From positions 1 through 9,483 of the forward strand of contig JBAWXE010000104.1 in the NCBI GenBank assembly GCA_037144255.1: a DNA stretch of 9,483 nt, read 5' to 3'. A program made the position numbers and the translations under genes. Below are positions 1-4,591 of the stretch, in pieces. The DNA comes from JBAWXE01 sp037144255. Its GTDB lineage: Bacteria; Bacteroidota; Bacteroidia; Chitinophagales; Chitinophagaceae. Under the pieces are notes generated by a model. That model worked only from the letters and a program-made list of their open reading frames with translations, had not been told where the DNA came from and did no database searches. The first letter of the stretch is position 1. Every line of letters begins with the position of its first letter.

Positions 1-85
1 ATTCTCTGTGATTTTTTTTATGGTTACATGGGAAGTTTGAGTGGTTGATAATCAATGAATTGTGTGATTTCAAAGGTTACATGAG

Positions 86-101
86 GGTTACACGTGTAAC
101 A
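86..101. promoter_or_regulatory. parS-like palindrome, copy 1
   Basis: GGTTACACGTGTAACA contains the 14-bp perfect palindrome GTTACACGTGTAAC (87-100). The widely conserved ParB-binding parS site is TGTTTCACGTGAAACA. This site matches 13 of 16 positions, including all of GTT-n-CACGTG-n-AAC. The differences are the first base and the symmetric pair at positions 5 and 12 (A/T here, usually T/A). It is embedded in the direct-repeat unit. It could also be an operator for another dimeric regulator or simply a conserved part of the repeat. No parA or parB gene is in the window. Confidence 0.4.
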
Positions 102-139
102 TTTGACATTCGAAAATGTGTTGTTTGTGTTTGCAGATT

Positions 140-200
140 GCATATGCTCAGTCCCGAAACAAGTTCGGGATTCCCGAGTCGAGTTCGGGATTGAAATGAC
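140..200. repeat. Dispersed REP-like palindromic segment
   Basis: The segment between the two direct-repeat units contains CCCGAA (153-158), a short loop, and TTCGGG (164-169), forming a hairpin. It is followed by CCCGAG (173-178) and a second TTCGGG (184-189), then ATTGAAATGAC. Hairpins of the form CCCGAA...TTCGGGA followed by ATGAC are a frequent style of scattered intergenic repeat in Bacteroidota; that comparison is from memory. It is preceded by TGCATATGCTCAG, which reappears almost identically at 473-485 ahead of another repeat-like segment. Confidence 0.45.
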
Positions 201-306
201 GGCATTGATGGGCAAAGGTTACATTCTCTGTGAAATTTTTTATGGTTAGTGGGAAGTCTGAATGGTTGATAATCAATGAGTTGTGGGATTTCAAAGGTTA
301 CATTTG

Positions 307-322
307 GGTTACACGTGTAACA
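307..322. promoter_or_regulatory. parS-like palindrome, copy 2
   Basis: This is the identical 16-mer to the one at 86-101, 221 bp downstream in the second repeat unit. The perfect palindrome is 308-321. Flanking bases differ slightly (TTT before and ATG after), whereas the palindrome itself is unchanged. That is what a protein-binding site under constraint would look like, although two copies are too few to be sure. Confidence 0.4.
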
Positions 323-373
323 ATGCGACAATGTGATAAATGTGATGAATGTGATTTTTTATGGTTGTAGTAA

Positions 374-443
374 TTACCGTTTTTACCGATTTCTTACCGA
401 AAAATTACCGATCGATTTCCGGTTTGTTACAGATTCTTTACCG
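374..443 (+). repeat. Cluster of TTACCG hexamers
   Basis: TTACCG starts at 374, 383, 394, 405 and 438. The first four are spaced 9, 11 and 11 bp, close to one helical turn, so they would lie on one face of the DNA. Such spacing is compatible with iteron-like or operator-like protein binding, but the motif is short and the region is AT-rich. A weak plus-strand reading frame (333-530) crosses it. I do not call that a gene because most of it is made of repeats. Confidence 0.35.
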
Positions 444-472
444 ATGAATATTTTGCAATATGAAGAACAAAT

Positions 473-530
473 TGCAAATGCTCAGGAGATCTCTCCCTAC
501 GGTCGAGATGACGACCATGATGGGGCATAA
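473..530. repeat. Dispersed-repeat-like segment (GAGATCTCTCCCT type)
   Basis: The segment TGCAAATGCTCAG followed by GAGATCTCTCCCTACGG and TCGAGATGACG looks like a family of scattered intergenic repeats often met in Bacteroidota, whose reverse complement begins GTCATCTCGACCG. The family assignment is from memory and needs a genome-wide search. It shares its leading 13 bases, with one mismatch, with the start of the REP-like segment at 140. Confidence 0.4.
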
Positions 531-554
531 AGATACGAAATGGAGGTAGGGGGT

Positions 555-588
555 AACAAATATTTGTTTCGATATTATTGATAATATC
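555..588. promoter_or_regulatory. Two adjacent perfect inverted repeats
   Basis: AACAAATATTTGTT (555-568) is a perfect 14-bp palindrome. Two bases later, GATATTAT-TG-ATAATATC (571-588) is an 18-bp dyad with perfect 8-bp arms. They sit at the boundary between the repeat-rich left edge and the hairpin-rich segment. They could be operator sites or a cruciform. No gene start lies close downstream, so the target is unclear. Confidence 0.35.
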
Positions 589-633
589 TATTTACTCTAT
601 CAGTTGTGGTTTAGCAGAATATATAATGAAGAA

Positions 634-851
634 GGGAAAAGGAAACATTTCTATTTTCCCAATCAGGAGATTGGAAACCGAAACAGCGTAGTCTGAAGAC
701 ATACGCTGAACGAACGGGAGGAATGCTAGCAACAAACAACACTACGCTCAACTGGGAATGTGTAATTTTGCCATGTGACCACCGGACGAAACAGGCGAGC
801 TATTTATAGATCGGGCCTGTGGTAGCCTGTGGTCATTCTTTTTGAAATTGC
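634..851 (+). ncRNA. Hairpin-dense segment, candidate structured RNA or folded site
   Basis: No gene is visible in 541-1060, but this part holds five consecutive or nested stems. They are GGGAAAA/TTTTCCC (634-640/654-660); CCAATC-AGGA-GATTGG (659-674, sharing two bases with the first, so the two compete at the edge); CAGCGTA-GTC-TGAA-GAC-A-TACGCTG (684-708, 10 bp with one bulge); and a long composite hairpin over 762-851. The arms of the composite hairpin are 762-769/844-851, 775-782/828-835, 790-795/814-819, 796-797/810-811 and 799-802/805-808, with internal loops between them. AGCGTAGT at 685-692 can also pair with ACTACGCT at 741-748, giving a mutually exclusive fold. I do not recognise it as a known riboswitch, RNase P RNA, tmRNA or SRP RNA. 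The strand is nominal and transcription is unproven. Confidence 0.3.
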
Positions 852-872
852 GTTAGGAGAAATATGCTAAAG

Positions 873-1030
873 AGTGGTAATCCCGGCTGGATTCGAACTG
901 AAACGAAAGATATAAGATGATGAAAAAAATATTTAGCTTTAGTACAATGAATGCCGGTTACAAACCGGCTGACTATAGCAGGCACGAGTTAGCTAGCACA
1001 CAAAGCAAGGCTACAAACTCGCGCCAGTGG
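873..1030 (+). repeat. Structured array repeat, copy 1 (full length)
   Basis: This is a 158-bp element aligning end to end with 1464-1621. In order it has a tRNA-3'-end-like stretch in antisense (875-897), the block CTGAAACGAAAGATATA, an A-run, TTTAGCTTTAGTACAATGAAT, and hairpin A GCCGGTT-ACA-AACCGGC (953-969). Hairpin B follows, with outer arms GGCACGAGTT (981-990) and AACTCGCGCC (1016-1025), and then AGTGG. Read on the bottom strand, the single A-C mismatch in hairpin B becomes a G-T wobble, so the bottom strand folds without a mismatch. The repeat ends 30 bp before the start of the membrane-protein gene. In this copy the internal sequence is AGCTAGCACAC, where the other two have AGCTAACACAC. 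Confidence 0.85.
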
Positions 1031-1060
1031 AAGAATACAGAAAATCGTTATTATTGATTT

Positions 1061-1399
1061 GTGAAAATACATCATTACATATTATCGGTTACTATTGTGC
1101 TGGTGTGTTTATTATGCATACTATCTTATGGGCACATGTTATATTCTTCGTTAGCAGGTCATTCAGGATTATACGCAGATTATTATATTTATTATAAGGA
1201 TATAAGCAAAGGAGCATTTGATCTTTATAACTTTCTTGTCACAATCTCAGCTATTCTAATCATTGTTTTGATAGTACAGAACCTTTGGAGAAAGAATCTT
1301 AAGAAACTTAAAAGGTCGATGCTTTACTTTTTGTGCTTTCTTGTTGCATTGTCAATCTGCGAAATATATCTGAACTCGATTTTTTTAGGGAAAGGTTAA
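1061..1399 (+). CDS. Small three-helix membrane protein, unknown function
   Basis: I do not recognise this 112-aa protein. It has three hydrophobic segments (about residues 7-26, 57-74 and 87-108). A Tyr-rich loop (residues 37-45, YADYYIYYK) lies between the first and second, and a strongly basic patch (RKNLKKLKR, 77-85) between the second and third. The basic patch suggests that loop is cytoplasmic. The start is GTG at 1061, chosen because the N-terminal hydrophobic segment begins directly after it. There is no clear Shine-Dalgarno site, as is common in Bacteroidota. The gene is AT-rich by eye compared with mutS2. It lies alone between repeat copies 1 and 2, on the same strand as the next array gene. 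Small membrane proteins in such arrays are sometimes immunity or defence factors, but nothing in the sequence shows this. It is likely real given its length, its clean membrane pattern and its position. Confidence 0.6.
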   Translation: MKIHHYILSVTIVLVCLLCILSYGHMLYSSLAGHSGLYADYYIYYKDISKGAFDLYNFLVTISAILIIVLIVQNLWRKNLKKLKRSMLYFLCFLVALSICEIYLNSIFLGKG

Positions 1400-1463
1400 G
1401 ATTGAGTTCGACATTCCCGAAAGGATGAAAAAATAAAAAACTAGCTAAACGAGGGCTTTATGC

Positions 1464-1621
1464 AGTGTAGTCCCTGCTGGATTCGAACTGAAACGAAAGA
1501 TATAGGATGATGTAAAAAAACATTTAGCTTTAGTACAATGAATGCCGGTTACAAACCGGCTGAGTATAGCGGACACGAGTTAGCTAACACACAAAGCAAG
1601 GCTACAAACTCGCGCTAGTGG
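1464..1621 (+). repeat. Structured array repeat, copy 2 (full length)
   Basis: This is nearly identical to copy 1 over 158 bp. Hairpin A is GCCGGTT (1544-1550), ACA, AACCGGC (1554-1560). Hairpin B has ACGAGTT and AACTCG cores, with substitutions in the outer arm (GGACACG where copy 1 has GGCACG, and GCGCT where copy 1 has GCGCC) that weaken its base. The tRNA-3'-like part (1465-1487, antisense) differs from copy 1 in the acceptor portion and does not encode CCA. It follows the membrane-protein gene by 64 bp and precedes the exported-protein gene by 38 bp. The bases just before it (1400-1463) hold no gene. Confidence 0.85.
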
Positions 1622-1659
1622 ATAATTATATATCTTAGACTTACAAATAAACCTTATAT

Positions 1660-2205
1660 ATGCTTTGCAGAATTAAGTTATGTGTCACACTATTACTATC
1701 TCTCATTTGCGTTGCGGGAACAGCCCAAGTAAATAGCGATAAAACCAGTAGAGAAGATTTCAAACTCAAACTTGCTGTTGATGGTGATAATTATTATGAA
1801 ACGGATATTAAAGCGGGACCATATATAGTTGGTCAAGATGTATTACAGATTTATCCTACCGAAAAAGTTCTTTTGGAAGTAGAGGAGACGAATGGAGTAA
1901 TCAAAAGCATAAAAGTTGTAAAAGAAAATATCAACCCTACAAAGACGATTGAGGTTTCTTTTATGCAAAATACAGAGGGTAAAAAACATCAACTTATGTT
2001 GCTATCAATCAAAAACCCTTTTGATATGGAACTAAAGTATAGGGCAAGTATTTTTCTTATGAAGGAAAAGAAATGGGAGTTTACAAATGTTTTACCAATA
2101 ATGGGTGGTCTTTTCTCTTATGAAACCTGGCCTGACATTATAGTAACTATTGCACTTGATAAATGGGAATTATTAAACAAACCGTATAGTATAAAAGGCA
2201 AATAA
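1660..2205 (+). CDS. Exported protein of unknown function
   Basis: I do not recognise this 181-aa protein. Residues 1-23 form a typical signal peptide: a basic start (CRIK), a hydrophobic core (LCVTLLLSLICVAG) and a TAQ end. The two cysteines of the leader (3 and 8) and C17 are not placed as a lipobox, so signal peptidase I processing to the periplasm or surface is more likely than a lipoprotein. The mature part is rich in alternating hydrophobic and charged residues with Tyr, Val and Ile, which suggests a beta-rich fold. It contains no cysteine and no motif I can assign. The start is the ATG at 1660, the only one giving a complete signal peptide; no Shine-Dalgarno is obvious. The gene is the second cargo gene of the array, on the same strand as the first, bounded by repeat copies 2 and 3. 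It is AT-rich by eye compared with mutS2, consistent with acquired DNA. Confidence 0.65.
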   Translation: MLCRIKLCVTLLLSLICVAGTAQVNSDKTSREDFKLKLAVDGDNYYETDIKAGPYIVGQDVLQIYPTEKVLLEVEETNGVIKSIKVVKENINPTKTIEVSFMQNTEGKKHQLMLLSIKNPFDMELKYRASIFLMKEKKWEFTNVLPIMGGLFSYETWPDIIVTIALDKWELLNKPYSIKGK

Positions 2206-2244
2206 CTATTCTATCAAAAAAGTTTAGTAACCATGACAAAAACT

Positions 2245-2338
2245 GCTTTAATACAATGAATGCCGATTGCAAATCGGCTGATTAATGCAGGCACGAGTTA
2301 GCTAACACACAAACAAGGCTACAAACTCGCGCCAGTGG
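2245..2338 (+). repeat. Structured array repeat, copy 3 (5'-truncated)
   Basis: This is homologous to the right two thirds of copies 1 and 2, starting at GCTTTAATACAATGAATGCC. The tRNA-like and CTGAAACGAAAG part is absent. Hairpin A is GCCGATT (2262-2268), GCA, AATCGGC (2272-2278). Compared with the other copies, one G-C pair has become A-T on both arms. Hairpin B keeps the full outer arms GGCACGAGTT (2290-2299) and AACTCGCGCC (2324-2333), with a 2-bp deletion in the loop (ACACAAACAAGG). It begins 39 bp after the exported-protein gene and is the right end of the array, next to the convergent end of mutS2. Confidence 0.85.
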
Positions 2339-2343
2339 TATCT

Positions 2344-2368
2344 ATAAACCATACTATGTATGGTTTAT
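2344..2368. terminator. Perfect 11-bp hairpin between converging genes
   Basis: ATAAACCATAC (2344-2354), loop TAT, GTATGGTTTAT (2358-2368). It is followed by the overlapping palindrome ATACTTAAGTAT (2367-2378). It lies 28 bp beyond the mutS2 stop on the minus strand and 6 bp after repeat copy 3 on the plus strand, so it is well placed to stop transcription from both sides. No long T-run follows on either strand, so intrinsic termination is uncertain. It could instead be a boundary hairpin of the array. Confidence 0.4.
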
Positions 2369-2395
2369 ACTTAAGTATGAATTGGTTGAATCTAA

Positions 2396-4504
2396 TCACC
2401 CCTTCTTCTTGTCCTTTTTCTTTACTACTACCCATTCATCGAGGTTGATGTTGAAGGGCATTTTGCCAATGTGGACAATGGCGCGTTTGTCGCGGATATC
2501 GGTAAGGGTGCCTATCTGATGGTTTACTTTGTTGCGTATGAGATCGCCTACATGGGCCTCGCCACCTAGTACTTCGTAGTTCTTATCGGCTTTTTTGGCC
2601 ATAGCGGCGTTCATCTGTATCTGTTTTTTGCGAAACAGTACATTCTCTGCAGCGGTGATGACCTCTTGTTTGTTGTCTGTCTTCTTCCAGTCGGTGATGA
2701 TCTGTTTGAATTTGCGCTCCATATCGCGGAGGTAATCGAGTTCTTCTTTTTTGATCTCGTTCTGTAGGCGTAAGGTATTGGTATGCTGTTGCAGTTTTTC
2801 CTTATCGGTTATTTCCTCATAGTGTTTTTTGAGTTTGGTATTCTCCTTGATGAGTTTATCCAGTTGTTGTTCTTTTTCGGATAGGCGAACGGATTGTTGT
2901 TCGGTCTGGTGTAGCATCTTATCGAGCGAGAAGTGGTCGCGCTGTGTAAGCTGACGTGCACGGTCTATGACCTTGGGGGATAAACCACTACGCTGTGCAA
3001 TAGCAAAGGTATAAGAGCTACCGGGTTTGCCAATATTGAGCTGGTAGAGGGGTTCCAGTTTTTCCTCATCGAAAGCCATAGCACCATTCATAATGCCGGG
3101 GACCTTGCCAGCCATGACCTTGAGATTGAGATAGTGAGTGGTAAGAATACCGAGAGCGTGCTTGTGTGCCAGCTCCTCAACAATAGCCTCTGCAAATGCA
3201 CCACCGAGATTGGGATCGGAACCGGAGCCCAGCTCATCAATAAAAAAGAGGGTCTTGCCATTGGCAAAATCCATAAAGTATTTCATATCGCGCAGGTGCG
3301 CAGAGTAAGTACTGAGTTCGTGCTCGATGGACTGAGTATCGCCGATGTGTATCATCAGTTGTTTGAAGATACCTATCTCGGAATTCTCGTCGGCAGGAAT
3401 GAGCAGACCAGCTTGTGTCATGAGTTGCAGGAGGCCTACTGTCTTCATAGACACTGTCTTACCACCGGCATTAGGACCGGAGATAACAAGTATGCGGTTT
3501 TGCCTATCGAGCGTGACATTGAGGCGAATAGTGGGCTTGCCTACTTGCTGATTGTGCAGGTATAACAAAGGATGGCAGGCCTTGATGAGTGATACACCAG
3601 GGTGCGGTGAAAGACGTGGCATGATGGCTGCCATATCCTGCGCCAACAGGGCCTTAGCACGAATGAAATCGAAAATGCCACATAGGCTATAATAAGATGC
3701 GAGCTGTGGGTAATATACTGAAAGATCGGCAGTGGCTTGTGCGAGAATGCGGAGGATCTCGCGCTGCTCTGCTCGCTCCAGAGAAAAGATATCGTTGTTG
3801 AGTTCGATGGTTTCTTCGGGCTCTATGAAAACTGTTTTTTGAGAATCGGATTCGCCATGCAGTATGCCCTTAACAATGCGCTTGTTCTCTGCCAGCACTG
3901 CCACTACCCTACGGCCATTGAGATAAGCCTCTGAAATATCTGCGAGGTAACCGAGTTTGCTTAGTTTGCGAAGGATGCCCTCGAAAGAGCGACGCAGTTC
4001 CTGACGAACGGAATTCAATTCGGAACGAATGCTCATGAGTTCGCGAGAGGCATTGTCGCGAATGACACCCCTATCGTCTACCACTGCAGCTATGATAGAG
4101 GAAATTTCCTTCTCGTAAGTGATGCGATCTGTAAGCGAAAGTAAATTGGGGAACAGATCATTGTAGCGTTTGAACCAAAGTAATATATCGCGAATATTTA
4201 ATGCGAGGTGTTGCATGGAGAGTAATTGCTCACCATCGAGTACAGCACCGGGCACTGATAATAATTTTAACTCTTTGTTGATATCGCGGGTAAAGTCGTT
4301 TGGGAACTGATCGGAACCCTGGAGCGTGGCCTTGAATTCGCTGGTTTGGAGGAGGGCTTTTTGTACATAGTCTAAACGCGTGTGAAAGCGCATCTGCTCT
4401 ACACGTTCACGGGCATCGTTGGTACGGCATTTGCCTTTCAACAACAAACAAATCTTATTAAATTCTAAACCTTCTGCGGCGTGAGCCGGGTACAAATGCA
4501 TCAT
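2396..4504 (-). CDS. mutS2: MutS2-family ATPase lacking the Smr domain
   Basis: Residue numbers count from a TTG at 4516, which extends the frame by four codons. I prefer the ATG at 4502-4504, followed by another ATG (MMHLYP), because the family starts close to LEFNKI and a -7-like promoter box lies just upstream. The order is an N-terminal helical core and clamp (about 15-300), then the ATPase. The ATPase has Walker A GPNAGGKT (347-354), the ABC/MutS signature IGDTQSIEHELSTYSAHL (391-408), Walker B TLFFIDELGSGSDP (422-435) and the TTH switch (459-461). A charged coiled coil follows (about 530-610), then a KOW-like beta segment starting GDLIRNK (657-698) that ends in a lysine-rich tail. There is no mismatch-recognition domain, so it is MutS2 and not MutS1. 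Bacillus MutS2 is about 785 aa and ends in an Smr nuclease domain with an LDLRG motif. Here the protein stops right after the KOW-like part. Known family roles are suppression of recombination and rescue of collided ribosomes; the role without Smr is inference. Confidence 0.93.
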   Translation of the reverse strand: MMHLYPAHAAEGLEFNKICLLLKGKCRTNDARERVEQMRFHTRLDYVQKALLQTSEFKATLQGSDQFPNDFTRDINKELKLLSVPGAVLDGEQLLSMQHLALNIRDILLWFKRYNDLFPNLLSLTDRITYEKEISSIIAAVVDDRGVIRDNASRELMSIRSELNSVRQELRRSFEGILRKLSKLGYLADISEAYLNGRRVVAVLAENKRIVKGILHGESDSQKTVFIEPEETIELNNDIFSLERAEQREILRILAQATADLSVYYPQLASYYSLCGIFDFIRAKALLAQDMAAIMPRLSPHPGVSLIKACHPLLYLHNQQVGKPTIRLNVTLDRQNRILVISGPNAGGKTVSMKTVGLLQLMTQAGLLIPADENSEIGIFKQLMIHIGDTQSIEHELSTYSAHLRDMKYFMDFANGKTLFFIDELGSGSDPNLGGAFAEAIVEELAHKHALGILTTHYLNLKVMAGKVPGIMNGAMAFDEEKLEPLYQLNIGKPGSSYTFAIAQRSGLSPKVIDRARQLTQRDHFSLDKMLHQTEQQSVRLSEKEQQLDKLIKENTKLKKHYEEITDKEKLQQHTNTLRLQNEIKKEELDYLRDMERKFKQIITDWKKTDNKQEVITAAENVLFRKKQIQMNAAMAKKADKNYEVLGGEAHVGDLIRNKVNHQIGTLTDIRDKRAIVHIGKMPFNINLDEWVVVKKKDKKKG

Positions 4505-4524
4505 GAAAAAAGGCAAACTATTCG

Positions 4525-4532
4525 CAAATTTA
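4525..4532 (-). promoter_or_regulatory. Bacteroidota -7-type box ahead of mutS2
   Basis: On the minus strand this reads TAAATTTG, an exact match to the Bacteroidota sigma factor -7 element TAnnTTTG. It lies about 20 bp upstream of the preferred ATG (4504). No convincing -33 TTTG is found at the usual spacing, so the promoter is incomplete on sequence alone. The divergent gene starts at 4592, so both promoters share an 87-bp intergenic stretch. I could not find a convincing plus-strand promoter in it (TATATTGC at 4573 is a weak partial match). Confidence 0.4.
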
Positions 4533-4591
4533 CGGATACGGGAGCAATGCGCACAGCACTATAATTTCCCTTATATTGCATATCGCAGAGA

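Larger units (their letters stand above)
1..340. repeat. Two-unit direct repeat, period about 221 bp
   Basis: Unit 1 (1 to about 121) and unit 2 (223 to about 340) share the same succession of blocks. These are ATTCTCTGTG, a T-run followed by ATGGTTA, GGGAAGT, TGGTTGATAATCAATGA, TTTCAAAGGTTACAT, a perfect palindrome, and a purine-rich end finishing in AATGTG. Small indels separate the units. A third partial start (GTGATTTTTTATGGTT) is seen at 351-366. The hexamer GGTTAC occurs six times (22, 75, 86, 217, 296, 307). Minus-strand reading frames cross both units and give repetitive peptides, which I take to be by-products of the repeat, not genes. I see no gene in 1-540. The spacer 122-222 contains a separate dispersed-repeat-like segment. 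The array may extend leftward beyond the window edge. Confidence 0.8.

Noticed and set aside
24..331. Minus-strand reading frames of 63 and 84 codons
   Set aside because: Both run through the tandem repeats and give near-identical repetitive peptides; they are by-products of the repeat.
333..530. Plus-strand reading frame of 65 codons
   Set aside because: It is composed of the TTACCG cluster and a dispersed-repeat-like segment, with no protein-like features.
626..691. 21-codon frame starting MKKGKGNIS
   Set aside because: It overlaps three predicted hairpins, is too short and shows no start signal; the RNA or DNA structure explains the sequence better.
746..857. attC site formed by GCTCAAC (746-752) and GTTAGGA (852-858)
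   Set aside because: The first box fits RYYYAAC but the second fits GTTRRRY at only 6 of 7 positions, and the two boxes pair only over AAC/GTT. I keep only the hairpin observation.
875..950. Complete minus-strand tRNA gene
   Set aside because: Only the T-loop-to-CCA part is tRNA-like. The T-stem does not pair and no matching acceptor 5' arm, D-arm or anticodon arm is found.
634..1030. Retron or DGR noncoding RNA
   Set aside because: No reverse transcriptase, effector or template/variable repeat pair is present in the window.
873..2338. Canonical integron attC array
   Set aside because: The layout fits, but the repeat has GTT in the 5' arm and AAC in the 3' arm, opposite to RYYYAAC...GTTRRRY. 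GTTAGCT breaks the core consensus, and no integron integrase is in the window.
873..2338. CRISPR array
   Set aside because: Repeats are about 158 bp and spacers are gene-sized; no cas genes.
3134..3934. Plus-strand frames inside mutS2
   Set aside because: They are antisense to the conserved ATPase and core of MutS2 and are shadows of it.
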